Positions 1 through 10,069 of a stretch of 64,000 nucleotides of DNA are shown piece after piece (position 1 is the stretch's first letter; the number at the start of each line of letters is the position of its first letter). A program made the position numbers and the translations under genes. Location of the stretch: assembly GCF_017352195.1 (NCBI RefSeq), contig NZ_CP071445.1, positions 2,852,001-2,916,000 of the forward strand, in the 5' to 3' direction. Origin of the DNA: Sedimentibacter sp. zth1. Lineage in GTDB: Bacteria; Bacillota; Clostridia; Tissierellales; Sedimentibacteraceae. The notes beneath the pieces were generated by a model, which saw nothing but the letters and a program-made list of their open reading frames with translations, was not told the origin of the DNA and made no database searches.

Positions 1-2
1 GT

Positions 3-3000
3 GCATTTTTACAAGATATAGATACTTTTGATTATAGGTTTTTTAAAATAACTCCAAGAGAAGCGATGATGATGGACCCAGCACAACGGAAATTTTTGGA
101 GACTGCTTATCATGCATTGGAGGATGCCGGCTATTCTACACAAAGTGTTAAAGGAAGTAAAACAGGTGTTTATGTAGGGTATGCAACTTTTGTGCAAAGC
201 AATTATGGACTAATGGCATATTCAGTGGATAAGTCTTTAATGTCAGATGGAATGGTTGGGAATATATCAGCATTAATGCCATCAAGGATATCATATTTTT
301 TAGATTTGAAAGGGCCTAATATTTTAATTGACACTGCATGCTCATCTTCATTAACTGCTCTTAATCAAGCTTGTGAAGGGTTGAAAAATGACGATTGTGA
401 TATGGCATTAGTTGGAGGTGTAAGATTAAATCTTTTGCCTGTTGAAAATGATTATATAAGTATTGGAGTACAATCCTCTGATAATATAACAAGAGCTTTT
501 GATGAAACTTCTGACGGCACGGGTTTAGGTGAGGGAATTGGTGTTTTGGTAATAAAGCGTCTGTCAAAGGCAATAAAGGATAAAAATAGAATTCATGCTG
601 TGATAAAATCAATAGCAATAAATCATGATGGAAATTCAATTGGAATTACTGCACCTAATGCAAATGCACAAACTGATGTTTTAGTTAATGCTTGGGAAAA
701 GGCTGGGATAAATCCTGAAACGTTAGGGTTTATTCAGACACATGGTACTGGCACAAAACTTGGAGATACGTTAGAATTGCAAGGTATTTATAATGCTTTT
801 AAAAAGTATACTGATAAAAAGCAAATTTGTGCTATTAGTAATGTTAAATCTAATATGGGACATTTATTTGAGGCGTCAGGTATGGTAAGTATTATTTCAA
901 GCATTTTGTCATTGAAATACGGATGTTTGCTTCCAACAATTAATGTCAATAAACCAAGTAAGCAAATTGATTTTATAAATTCGCCGGTATATATAAATAC
1001 AAAGCTACGCAAATGGGAAACCAAGTTAGAAAGAAGATGTGGAGTAAGCTCATTTGGACTTGGTGGAACTAACTGTCATATTGTGTTAGAAGAACAGCCT
1101 AAAATAGTTGATGAAAATATATTAAGTGAAGATTTATATATGTTAGTTATATCAGCAAAATCTAAGGCTTCATTGGAGCGGCTTGTAAAACAATACATAG
1201 TTCGATTTTTTGAATTAAGTGAAGATGTGGCAAGATTATGTTATTCATCTCAAGTTGGGAGAACCCACTATAATTATAGATTAGCAGTTTTAGGTTCAAA
1301 TAAAAAGGATATTTATAATCAGCTGATAAAATATTCTAAGGGCGAAAAATCTGATAATATATTATACGGGGAACACAAAATTGTACCTGCTAATAAATCT
1401 GTAAGACAAGATAGTGAAATTACTCGTGAAGACATTATAAAAATGAATGAATTAGCTTTAAAATATATTCTTATTTATAAAAAATTATCTTCTGAAAAGA
1501 AAATACAAATATTCTATGAAATTGCAAAATCATATTCTAAAGGTGCTGATATTAGATTTGAAGATATGTATAACAGTAAATATGTAAAAACTTATTTACC
1601 ATTATATGAATTTGAGAACGAACATCTTTGGTTCCCAATGAAGGCTTCTAATTGTTACTCGCTAAAATGGGAAAAAGTTGATGGAATTATTTTTGCAAAC
1701 GATAGTTATTTATCTAATTATGTATATTTATATGTTGATAATAGTAAATGTAAAGAAGCAGTTGTGTCAGAAATTCTAAAAACTAAAGCAAATGTAATTG
1801 AGCAAAAAATATTAAATAAAAGTATAGATATTTTAAATGAAGATGTTAATGAGCTTGGATTTATTATTGATATAACGGGTATGAATAGCATAATTGATTG
1901 CAATACAGATAATATAAATAATTTCTATAATCAAATTAATAGTGTTTATTCTGTATTACAAAAGCTATGTAAAGAAACTTTTAATGGTAAAAAAATACAT
2001 ATATTTATCATTGGGGATAATTGTAATCATATATTAGATAATGATAAAACTAATCCATATCAATGTGCTGTTTTAGATTTTAGTAAGTCAATTGAAAAGG
2101 ATTGTAATTCAATAACAATAAGCAGCATCGATATTGATAAAAATAGTAAATCGATTAATCTGATTAGTAATTTCTTGGTGAAGAACAATTCTGAAAAATA
2201 TATTGCAATAAGAGAAGGTAATATTTATCGTCAGTTATTTGGTGAAAATGAATCTAATAAAAATCAAATGATAAAATTGAAAAAAGAAGGAGCATATGTT
2301 TTTACTGGTGGATTAGGTGGAATTGCTTTAACTATTGCCGACTATTTTTGTAATTTAGAAAAGATAAACATAGTAATTATAACGAGAAGAAATATTTTAA
2401 AAGATAAGGATTTAGATACATTAACTAATGATGCTTCTATTCAAGATAGTTTAAAAGAAAAAATAAGAGATTTAATTCTGTTAAAAGGGAAATGTGGAAG
2501 TTTAGAAATCATTTCGTGTGATATTTCTGATGGTAAAAAGGTTAATGAAGTAATAAATAATACAAGGAAAAAATATGGCGAAATTAATGGAATAGTTCAT
2601 GCAGCAGGTGTCGCAAAAGATATAAGTATTCTTGAACGACAAAATACTTTGTTAATAGATGATATTGTTAAACCAAAAATTCATGGCACAATTAATATTC
2701 ATAATGCAACACTTAAAGATAATTTGCAATTTTTTATTATGTGTTCATCTATTGCTACAGTATTTAGTTCTATTGGTCAAACAGACTACATTCTTGCAAA
2801 TGCATTTATGGATGAATTTTCTTGTTATAGAAGAGAGTGCGGTTTGCCATCTTTGACAATTAATTGGTGTACATGGAAAGAAAAAGGAATGGCACATGAT
2901 GCTGGTTTTACCATTGATACTATTTTCAAGGCAATGACTTGTAAAGATGCAATAAATGGTTTTGAAAATGCATTGAAGCTGAATTGTGCAAGAGTAACTG

Positions 3001-6000
3001 TTGGATATATAAATGAAAATGGTGGATTGCGTTTATTAAATAAATCTCAAGTTTTATTATATGGAAGATTAAAAAGAAAGCTCACAAATAATAATATAAA
3101 AAATATTGAAAAGCAGCAAAAAAAGCAAGATTCTCAAAACTCATCTTTAATATTAAAAGGAAAGTCGGATGATAGTTACACAATCACAGAGAAAAAAGCA
3201 AGTGAGGTTTTTGCAAATATTTTAGGGTATTTAGAAATTGATGTTTATGATAATTTTTTTGAAATGGGTATGGACTCTATTTCTGGAATAAAAATTGCGC
3301 AGGCTTTATCAGAAAAACTTAATTTAGAATTAGGTGTTGTTGATATTTTAAAGTACAATTGTATATGTGATTACTGCAAATATATTGAGGGACTTTCACA
3401 AAGTGACGAAGTTGATAATCAAATAACTGTTTTAGAAACAAATAATTTCCCAGAAAAATTTTTATTATCACCATCTCAAAGAGGAATTTATTTGCTTAAT
3501 AAAGTACAAAATAAGAGTACTAATTATAATGTGTCAAACGTTGTTGTGCTGTCAAAAAAAATTGAAATTGATAAAGCAACCACTGCTTTGCAGGAGCTTA
3601 TTAACAGGCATGAAATGTTAAGAACATCATTTTATGATAGCGATGGTGAGTTGTATCAAATAACACATAACGAGGTTAATGCACAAATCGAATATGAAGA
3701 GCGAACTGAAGGAGAGATTAAAGATAACTTTTCTGAAATATTTGATAAGTTTATAAGACCATTTGATTTATCTAAAGCGCCATTAATTAGAATAAAAATT
3801 TTAAATACAGATAGTAAAAAGAGTATTGTTATGTATGATATTCACCATATTGTTACTGACGGTATTTCCAATGAGATAATTATTAGAGATTTTCTTTCTT
3901 TATATAAGGGCGAAAAATTACAGCCGATTACATGTTCATATAAAGAATACGCTAAGTGGTATGAGGATGGATTTGAAAACAATGCATTTAGTAAACAACA
4001 GGAATTTTGGCTTGATAAATTTAGTGGACAGCTTCCATTAATTGATTTGCCAACAAAAAATGGTCGTAATAATAGATTAACATATGCTGGTTCACACATA
4101 AAGTTTGAAATATCAAAAGATACAATGCAAGCGATTAAAAAAATGTGTAGTTCTGAGCAGACAACGTTGTTTGTGATGCTATTAGCAGTTTTCAATCTAA
4201 CGTTATATAAATATTCCAATCAAAAAGATATAATTATAGGTAGTCCTATTGTTGGAAGAAATAATAACAAATATAAAGATGTTGTAGGTATGTTTGTTAA
4301 CACTGTTGCAATAAGAAATATTCTAAATACTAAATTGACTTTTAAAGAATTCTTAATGAGCATAAAGCAAAATGTACTTGAAGCATTTAATTATCAGGAA
4401 TATCCATTTAGCTATATTGTTGAGAAGTTAGATGTAAGAAGAGATCTTGGAAGAAATCCTATATTTGATATTATGTTTGTTCTTCAAAATTATGGCATCA
4501 ATAAAAGCGGAGGAGATTATTTTGATGTTATTGATCAAGTAGAAAATGGTGTATTTAATAAAGCGTCTAAGTTTGATATTTCATTAAGTGCTGTTGAAGA
4601 AGAAAATAGAATAATTTTTGATGTAGAATATAGCACACAATTATATTCGGAACAAATACTACAATGTTTGGTTAATGATTATTTAGCAATCATTGAAGAG
4701 GTATTAGAATTTCCTAATAAGTCAATTGACAATATGAGTTTAATTTCTCAGGAATCTAAGCAGTTGATTTTAGAAGATTTTACAAATAAAGATTATGAGT
4801 ATGATAAAAAAATGACTGTTAATGATTATTTTGATAAATCAGTTAAAACATATTCTGATAAGACGGCAATTGTTTATAAGGACAATAGTTATACATATAA
4901 AGAACTTGGAGAAAGAGTTAATAAGTTAGCTGGTTACTTGAGAAGCCAAAACATTGGTAATGATGATTGTGTTGCTATATATCAAAAAAGAAATATTGAT
5001 ACAATTGTTTCAATTTTGGCAGTATTAAAAAGCGGAGCTGCTTTTGTTCCGATTGACATGTCGTATCCAGATAGTAGAATTGAGTATATTCTTGAGGACA
5101 GTAATGTAAAGGCTGTAATTGTTAATAGTGAGGATAATGGTGCTATTCCAAGTAATGTTAACAGTATCAATATTAATTCAATCGATTTTGATAGTTTATC
5201 AAACGATGTTATTAAAACTAATTCTGCTAATGATTTGGCGTATATTATGTACACATCTGGCTCAACGGGAATGCCAAAAGGAGTTATGATTGAGCATAGG
5301 AATATAATCGCATTTGTAAATGGTTTTTTCAGTGAATTTGGATATAGCGAAGAAAGAATTATGCTTCAACAATATTCATATGCATTTGATGGATACAATG
5401 AGGAAGTTTATACAACATTATTTTCTGGTTCAAAACTGGTTATAGTTGATAAAGAAGATGTTTTGGATATGAAAAAGCTTGATAATATTATAACTACACA
5501 TTCTATAAATATTATAAGCGTTTCCGCTGTACTGTTTGCTCAGATTGGGAAATATATAAATAATCGGTGTCTGAAAACTGTTATATCTGGTGGAGATGTG
5601 ATGAAATGTAGTTATATAGACTCTTATGATGCATCATTACAACTATATAATAGTTATGGACCGACAGAAGCGACATGTTGTGCTACATATTATAAAATTG
5701 ACAGAGATAATATTACAAATAGTGTTCCGATTGGGAAAAATTTAGCTAATTATAAAGTTTATATTATGGATGATAATTTAAACTTTAATCCAATGGGTGT
5801 TGTTGGTGAAATATGTATAAGCGGGAATGGTGTAGCAAGAGGATATTTGAACAAAGATAATTTAACAAAGATTAGCTTTGTTTATAGTCCATTTATTAAT
5901 GAAGTAGTTTATAAAACAGGGGATTTAGGAAAATTCGATGAAAGTGGTGAAATAATATTCTGTGGCAGAAAGGACAGGCAGTTAAAAATTAGAGGTTTTA

Positions 6001-7814
6001 GGATAGAAGTATCTGAAATTGAAAAGTATTTAATGAGCTATCTAAAGCCGGATGGGATTTATATAGGACCTGTTGAAATAGTTGAAGGTAGTAAAACTTT
6101 ATGTTGTTATTTAGTAATGAAAGAAGAGCCTGTAATAAAGGAAATTAAAAAATATCTAAAGAAACATCTACCAGAATATATGATTCCAACATATTTTGTA
6201 AATCTTGATAAATTGCCATATAACCAAAATGGAAAAGTTGATATAAAGTATTTACCTTTACCTACTCAGGAAGATTGTACTAAAACTGTTTATGTTGCAC
6301 CAAGAAATGAAATAGAGAGAATGCTCATAGAAATTTATTGTGAGGTTCTTATACTTGAGCGGGTAGGAGTAGAGGATAATTTTTTTGATATAGGTGGAAA
6401 TTCAATAAAAGCAATTGAAATATTATCAAAAATTATTGAGCAAGGTTTTCTAATTGATATAAATATGTTATTTGAATATCAAGATATAGAAAGCTTAGCT
6501 AAGGAAATGAGTACCATGAGCAGCGAGTATATGACTAATAGACTTGATTATTTAAAGACATCTGCTATTGAAGATGGAATTAAACTTAAAAAAGAATTTG
6601 AAGATGATAAAGAAATGCTTGATAAGATATCTAAATATAATAATCAAGTTGGAAAAATTGCAGGGAATAGCATTAAGGGGTCTGTTAATTATAAGAATGT
6701 TCTTTTGTTGGGAGCTACTGGTTATTTAGGAGGATATTTATTGCATAATTTTTTGAAACAAAATTATAAAAATATTTATTTAATTGTAAGGTCAATAGAT
6801 GTAGAAAAAGCATTTGAAAAATTAAGAAAGAACTATAATTACTATTTTGAAGATTTTCTTTTTGACGATAATATTGATAAGATACATGTTTTTTGTGGAG
6901 ATGTTTCCCTTAAGAAATTTGGGGTAACGGAAGAAGAATATTCTGAAATGCTTGAAAATGTTGACTGTATAATTAACTCTGCGGCGTTAGTAAAGCATTA
7001 CGGTGAGTATGAAGAATTTCTTAAAGTAAATGTTGATACGGTAAGTAATTGTATTGAAATTATTGAAAAATCTCCTAAAGTAGCATTTCATCATATTTCA
7101 ACAGTAAGTGTTGGTTCAGGATATATTGAAAAGAAAAAGTATGACGTGTTCACTGAATATGATGTGGATATAAACCAAGTTGGTGATAACAATTATGTAA
7201 ATAGTAAGATTGAAGCAGAACGTCTTATTGAGAAGAAGCGTCAGGAAGGTCGGATAATTACTGTATATCGTGTTGGAAATTTAGTCTTTAATAGTAAGAA
7301 TGGTAAATTCCAAAAGAATATTAATACAAGTGCATTTTATAATTTGTTAAAAACAGTTATTGAGATCGGCAAAGTTCCGGACATTAATGATATTAATGTT
7401 GATTTTTCATATATTGATTATGTTGCAAATGGCATTATTAGTTTATTTGATAAGAAAGAATTAATAGGACAAAATTGGCACGTTTTTAATCAGTATTCTA
7501 TTGGATTAGTTGATTTAGTCAAGATTATCAATAAAAAGCTAGGGAAAGACAAAAAAATAGAAATATTGCAGTTAAATGAATTTATTGAATTTATAGAAAA
7601 CAATTTAAATAGTGAAAAATATGGTTCTATAATAAGAGATTTGATTATCAAGACTGGAATCATGAATGATGTAGATAGTGTAACTGATATTCGTGTATTA
7701 CAACAGAAATCTATAAATGTACTAAAAGCTTTAGGTTTTAAGTGGGAAAAAATTGATAGCGAAAAAATAAGTAAGATGTTAGATTATTGTAAAAGCATCG
7801 GATTTATTGAATAA
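3..7814 (+). CDS. trans-AT hybrid PKS-NRPS synthase (KS-KR-ACP-C-A-PCP-R), 5' end outside window
   Basis: The reading frame is open from base 3, and the bases before the first ATG (66) still encode ketosynthase sequence, so the gene starts outside the window. Seen in order: KS with active-site Cys in DTACSSS (codon 339-341) and both histidines (HGTGT at 741, GHLFEASG at 861); then a linker ending LPLYEFENEHLWFP (about 1597-1638) where an AT would sit, but no AT; KR with TGGLGG (about 2290-2330) and catalytic Ser/Tyr (about 2745, 2787); ACP with Ser 3276-3278 in GMDSIS; condensation domain with HHIVTDG (3843-3863); adenylation domain (about 4800-6270) with YTSGSTGMPKG and Lys 6234; PCP with Ser 6402 in GGNSIKA; terminal reductase with GATGYLGG (about 6711) and YVNSK (7194). 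It should extend a chain with one ketide, reduce it, add one amino acid and release the product by NAD(P)H reduction. Aligned by eye with GrsA, the A-domain pocket reads roughly D-G-E-S-I-G-S-C-C-K; I cannot assign the amino acid. Confidence 0.93.
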   Translation, partial: AFLQDIDTFDYRFFKITPREAMMMDPAQRKFLETAYHALEDAGYSTQSVKGSKTGVYVGYATFVQSNYGLMAYSVDKSLMSDGMVGNISALMPSRISYFLDLKGPNILIDTACSSSLTALNQACEGLKNDDCDMALVGGVRLNLLPVENDYISIGVQSSDNITRAFDETSDGTGLGEGIGVLVIKRLSKAIKDKNRIHAVIKSIAINHDGNSIGITAPNANAQTDVLVNAWEKAGINPETLGFIQTHGTGTKLGDTLELQGIYNAFKKYTDKKQICAISNVKSNMGHLFEASGMVSIISSILSLKYGCLLPTINVNKPSKQIDFINSPVYINTKLRKWETKLERRCGVSSFGLGGTNCHIVLEEQPKIVDENILSEDLYMLVISAKSKASLERLVKQYIVRFFELSEDVARLCYSSQVGRTHYNYRLAVLGSNKKDIYNQLIKYSKGEKSDNILYGEHKIVPANKSVRQDSEITREDIIKMNELALKYILIYKKLSSEKKIQIFYEIAKSYSKGADIRFEDMYNSKYVKTYLPLYEFENEHLWFPMKASNCYSLKWEKVDGIIFANDSYLSNYVYLYVDNSKCKEAVVSEILKTKANVIEQKILNKSIDILNEDVNELGFIIDITGMNSIIDCNTDNINNFYNQINSVYSVLQKLCKETFNGKKIHIFIIGDNCNHILDNDKTNPYQCAVLDFSKSIEKDCNSITISSIDIDKNSKSINLISNFLVKNNSEKYIAIREGNIYRQLFGENESNKNQMIKLKKEGAYVFTGGLGGIALTIADYFCNLEKINIVIITRRNILKDKDLDTLTNDASIQDSLKEKIRDLILLKGKCGSLEIISCDISDGKKVNEVINNTRKKYGEINGIVHAAGVAKDISILERQNTLLIDDIVKPKIHGTINIHNATLKDNLQFFIMCSSIATVFSSIGQTDYILANAFMDEFSCYRRECGLPSLTINWCTWKEKGMAHDAGFTIDTIFKAMTCKDAINGFENALKLNCARVTVGYINENGGLRLLNKSQVLLYGRLKRKLTNNNIKNIEKQQKKQDSQNSSLILKGKSDDSYTITEKKASEVFANILGYLEIDVYDNFFEMGMDSISGIKIAQALSEKLNLELGVVDILKYNCICDYCKYIEGLSQSDEVDNQITVLETNNFPEKFLLSPSQRGIYLLNKVQNKSTNYNVSNVVVLSKKIEIDKATTALQELINRHEMLRTSFYDSDGELYQITHNEVNAQIEYEERTEGEIKDNFSEIFDKFIRPFDLSKAPLIRIKILNTDSKKSIVMYDIHHIVTDGISNEIIIRDFLSLYKGEKLQPITCSYKEYAKWYEDGFENNAFSKQQEFWLDKFSGQLPLIDLPTKNGRNNRLTYAGSHIKFEISKDTMQAIKKMCSSEQTTLFVMLLAVFNLTLYKYSNQKDIIIGSPIVGRNNNKYKDVVGMFVNTVAIRNILNTKLTFKEFLMSIKQNVLEAFNYQEYPFSYIVEKLDVRRDLGRNPIFDIMFVLQNYGINKSGGDYFDVIDQVENGVFNKASKFDISLSAVEEENRIIFDVEYSTQLYSEQILQCLVNDYLAIIEEVLEFPNKSIDNMSLISQESKQLILEDFTNKDYEYDKKMTVNDYFDKSVKTYSDKTAIVYKDNSYTYKELGERVNKLAGYLRSQNIGNDDCVAIYQKRNIDTIVSILAVLKSGAAFVPIDMSYPDSRIEYILEDSNVKAVIVNSEDNGAIPSNVNSININSIDFDSLSNDVIKTNSANDLAYIMYTSGSTGMPKGVMIEHRNIIAFVNGFFSEFGYSEERIMLQQYSYAFDGYNEEVYTTLFSGSKLVIVDKEDVLDMKKLDNIITTHSINIISVSAVLFAQIGKYINNRCLKTVISGGDVMKCSYIDSYDASLQLYNSYGPTEATCCATYYKIDRDNITNSVPIGKNLANYKVYIMDDNLNFNPMGVVGEICISGNGVARGYLNKDNLTKISFVYSPFINEVVYKTGDLGKFDESGEIIFCGRKDRQLKIRGFRIEVSEIEKYLMSYLKPDGIYIGPVEIVEGSKTLCCYLVMKEEPVIKEIKKYLKKHLPEYMIPTYFVNLDKLPYNQNGKVDIKYLPLPTQEDCTKTVYVAPRNEIERMLIEIYCEVLILERVGVEDNFFDIGGNSIKAIEILSKIIEQGFLIDINMLFEYQDIESLAKEMSTMSSEYMTNRLDYLKTSAIEDGIKLKKEFEDDKEMLDKISKYNNQVGKIAGNSIKGSVNYKNVLLLGATGYLGGYLLHNFLKQNYKNIYLIVRSIDVEKAFEKLRKNYNYYFEDFLFDDNIDKIHVFCGDVSLKKFGVTEEEYSEMLENVDCIINSAALVKHYGEYEEFLKVNVDTVSNCIEIIEKSPKVAFHHISTVSVGSGYIEKKKYDVFTEYDVDINQVGDNNYVNSKIEAERLIEKKRQEGRIITVYRVGNLVFNSKNGKFQKNINTSAFYNLLKTVIEIGKVPDINDINVDFSYIDYVANGIISLFDKKELIGQNWHVFNQYSIGLVDLVKIINKKLGKDKKIEILQLNEFIEFIENNLNSEKYGSIIRDLIIKTGIMNDVDSVTDIRVLQQKSINVLKALGFKWEKIDSEKISKMLDYCKSIGFIE

Positions 7815-7832
7815 AAATTAGGAGGTAAGCTT

Positions 7833-8678
7833 ATGAAAATTGGTATTATTGGTGCAGGTGTTATGGGAAGTGGTGTCGCAGAACGCTTTTCAAAATATGG
7901 ACATGAGATTAAGATTGTAGACATTAATGAATCAACATTCGATAACTCGAGAACAATTATCAAAAATAGTGTTAGAATGACAAATATGTTTAGCAAAGGT
8001 CAGGAAAAAGTTGATTACAAAGCTTTGTTGGATAATATAACATATTCAACAGAATATGTTATATTATCTGATGTTGACATCGTAATTGAAAATGTTGTAG
8101 AGAAAGTTGATGTAAAAAAAGGTGTGTATGAAAAGTTAGAAAAGGTTTGTAAAGAGGAGTGTATCTATCTTGTTAACACATCATGTATTTCAATAACAAA
8201 GATTGGTAGCTTTACAAATAGAGCGGATAGAGTAATTGGTACTCATTTTATGAATCCAGTTCCTATGAAAAAAGCGTGTGAGGTTATTTTAGGACATTAT
8301 ACCTCTGAAAAAACTATAGACCATCTTAAAGAAGTTTTGAAAAATGTTGATATTAAACCTATTATTGTAAATGATTATCCTGGATTTGTTTCAAACAGAA
8401 TATCTCATTTGTTAATGAACGAAGCTGCATGTGTTGTGCAAGATAATGTGGCAACACCAGAAAATGTTGATGCAATCTTTAAGTTATGTTTTGGGCATAA
8501 AATGGGGCCTTTAGAAACAGCTGATTTAATTGGTATTGATACAGTTGTTGATTCCTTAGATGTTTTGTATGAAAATTATCATGACCCTAAATTTAGAGTT
8601 GCACCAATATTAAGAAAAATGGTTGATGCAAAACTATTTGGTAGAAAAAGTGGGGAAGGTTTCTTCAAATATAAGTAA
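7833..8678 (+). CDS. 3-hydroxyacyl-CoA/ACP dehydrogenase family (FkbK/ZmaG-like)
   Basis: A 281-residue NAD-dependent dehydrogenase of the 3-hydroxybutyryl-CoA dehydrogenase family. The N-terminal Rossmann motif GIIGAGVMGSG occupies residues 4-14. The catalytic set is present: Ser in NTSCIS (about 117-120), His138 in GTHFMNP, Glu150 and Asn188 in PGFVSNR. Length is normal for the family. It starts 18 bases after the synthase stop, behind a strong AGGAGG. With an ACP and an FkbH protein immediately downstream, the likely job is oxidation of glyceryl-ACP to 2-hydroxy-3-oxopropionyl-ACP, as proposed for FkbK in FK520 and ZmaG in zwittermicin biosynthesis, rather than butyrate metabolism. The role is inferred from context; the fold and cofactor site are clear. 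Confidence 0.85.
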   Translation: MKIGIIGAGVMGSGVAERFSKYGHEIKIVDINESTFDNSRTIIKNSVRMTNMFSKGQEKVDYKALLDNITYSTEYVILSDVDIVIENVVEKVDVKKGVYEKLEKVCKEECIYLVNTSCISITKIGSFTNRADRVIGTHFMNPVPMKKACEVILGHYTSEKTIDHLKEVLKNVDIKPIIVNDYPGFVSNRISHLLMNEAACVVQDNVATPENVDAIFKLCFGHKMGPLETADLIGIDTVVDSLDVLYENYHDPKFRVAPILRKMVDAKLFGRKSGEGFFKYK

Positions 8679-8746
8679 GTGAATATTAAAGTTGTTAATT
8701 TTAAGTATATAGTTAATACATAAAATAATATTAAAGGAGAATTATT

Positions 8747-9001
8747 ATGGAAGTTAAAAGAAAAATTAGAATGTTTATGAAGAGATTTTTTAGAAATGAG
8801 GAATTTACTGATGATGATAATATTTTTGAAAATGCAGTAAATTCATTGTTTGCAATGCAATTAGTATTATTTATTGAGAACGAGTTTGATATTGAGGTCG
8901 ATAACGATGAATTAGATTTGGAAAACTTTAGTTCTGTTAATGCTATTGTAAAGTATGTTGAATCAAAAGTTGTTGATTTGAAGGAGGAAAGTGTGATTTA
9001 G
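8747..9001 (+). CDS. Discrete acyl carrier protein
   Basis: An acidic 84-residue carrier protein with the phosphopantetheine serine at residue 33, in NSLFAMQLV. The usual Asp before that serine is Asn here (NSL rather than DSL). The helix II region LFIENEFDIEV is typical. A GGAG site lies just upstream of the ATG. It sits between the dehydrogenase and FkbH-like genes, so it is probably the dedicated carrier for the glycerate-derived unit (FkbJ/ZmaD role). The stop codon TAG (8999-9001) is in the same frame as the next gene, only 18 bases before that gene's first ATG. Confidence 0.88.
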   Translation: MEVKRKIRMFMKRFFRNEEFTDDDNIFENAVNSLFAMQLVLFIENEFDIEVDNDELDLENFSSVNAIVKYVESKVVDLKEESVI

Positions 9002-9019
9002 TTTCTATCTATATCATAC

Positions 9020-10069
9020 ATGAAAAATATGAGAAGTAAAATAAAATGTGTTGTATGGGATCTTGATAATACTTTGTGGGAAGGTATTTTATCTGAAGAT
9101 AGTAATGTACACTTAAGGCAAAATGTTTTTGATATTATTACTGAATTTGATAATAGGGGAATTCTTCAGTCAATATGCAGTAAAAATGATTATGACCAGT
9201 CAATGGATAAATTAAAGGAGTTGAAAATTGACCATTTCTTTGTATATCCTCAGATTTCGTGGAATCCAAAATCAGACGGAATTAAAAATATTAGGGAACT
9301 AATAAATATTGGTATAGACACATTTGCATTTATAGATGATCAGGAATTTGAAAGAGAAGAAGTTAATTATAAATTACCTGAGGTTATGTGTATAGATGCA
9401 ACACAAATTAATGATATTTTATTAAATGAATATTTTAATCCTACTCATCTTACAAATGATTCAAAGAATAGAAGACTTTTATATCAAAATGATATTGTAA
9501 GAAACAATATTAAAGAAGAGTTTAAGGGAACAGAAGAAGATTTTTTAAGAATGCTTGATATGAAATTCACTGTTAGCAAGGTTAAACAGGATGATTTGGC
9601 AAGAGCTGAAGAATTAACTATAAGAACACATCAGCTTAATGCAACAGGTGTTACATATTCATATGATGAACTAGATAGATACAGTAAAGATGATAATTAT
9701 CTTGTATTAATCGCACGGCTTGAAGATAAGTATGGTGATTATGGGGCAATTGGTTTAGCCTTGGTAGAAAAAGAAGAAACAAAGTGGACTTTAAAGCTAT
9801 TATTAATGTCCTGTCGAGTTATGTCAAGGGGTGTGGGCTCTGTTTTGTTAAATTATGTTGCTAATAAAGCAAAGGAGGCTGGTGTTGATTTGTATGCAGA
9901 ATTCATTCCAACAGATAGGAATAGAGTAATGTTTATTACATATAAATTTTCTGGCTTTCGTAAAGAGTATGAGAAAGATGGAATTGATGTTTTAAAGCTT
10001 AATATGGATAAAATAAGTGAAATTGTTGACTATATAAAATTATATGAAGGGGACTTGAAAAATGTATAA
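9020..10069 (+). CDS. FkbH-like HAD-superfamily glyceryl transferase/phosphatase
   Basis: 349 residues. The HAD nucleophile motif DLDNTLW lies at residues 14-20 (Asp14 and Asp16), followed by FkbH-family sequence and a C-terminal GNAT-like half (SCRVMSRGVGSVLL region). FkbH proteins take 1,3-bisphosphoglycerate, dephosphorylate it and load D-glycerate onto a carrier protein; that is family knowledge. The partner carrier is the preceding gene. The only in-frame starts after the ACP stop are ATG 9020 and ATG 9029, and neither has a Shine-Dalgarno site close by. The nearest one (AAGGAGG, 8981-8987) is inside the ACP gene, so translation is probably coupled to it. The last 8 bases overlap the acyltransferase gene. 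Confidence 0.88.
   Translation: MKNMRSKIKCVVWDLDNTLWEGILSEDSNVHLRQNVFDIITEFDNRGILQSICSKNDYDQSMDKLKELKIDHFFVYPQISWNPKSDGIKNIRELINIGIDTFAFIDDQEFEREEVNYKLPEVMCIDATQINDILLNEYFNPTHLTNDSKNRRLLYQNDIVRNNIKEEFKGTEEDFLRMLDMKFTVSKVKQDDLARAEELTIRTHQLNATGVTYSYDELDRYSKDDNYLVLIARLEDKYGDYGAIGLALVEKEETKWTLKLLLMSCRVMSRGVGSVLLNYVANKAKEAGVDLYAEFIPTDRNRVMFITYKFSGFRKEYEKDGIDVLKLNMDKISEIVDYIKLYEGDLKNV

Noticed and set aside
3842-4219. Antisense open frame of 125 codons within the synthase
   Set aside because: Opposite strand to clear condensation-domain code; no ribosome site and no family motif.
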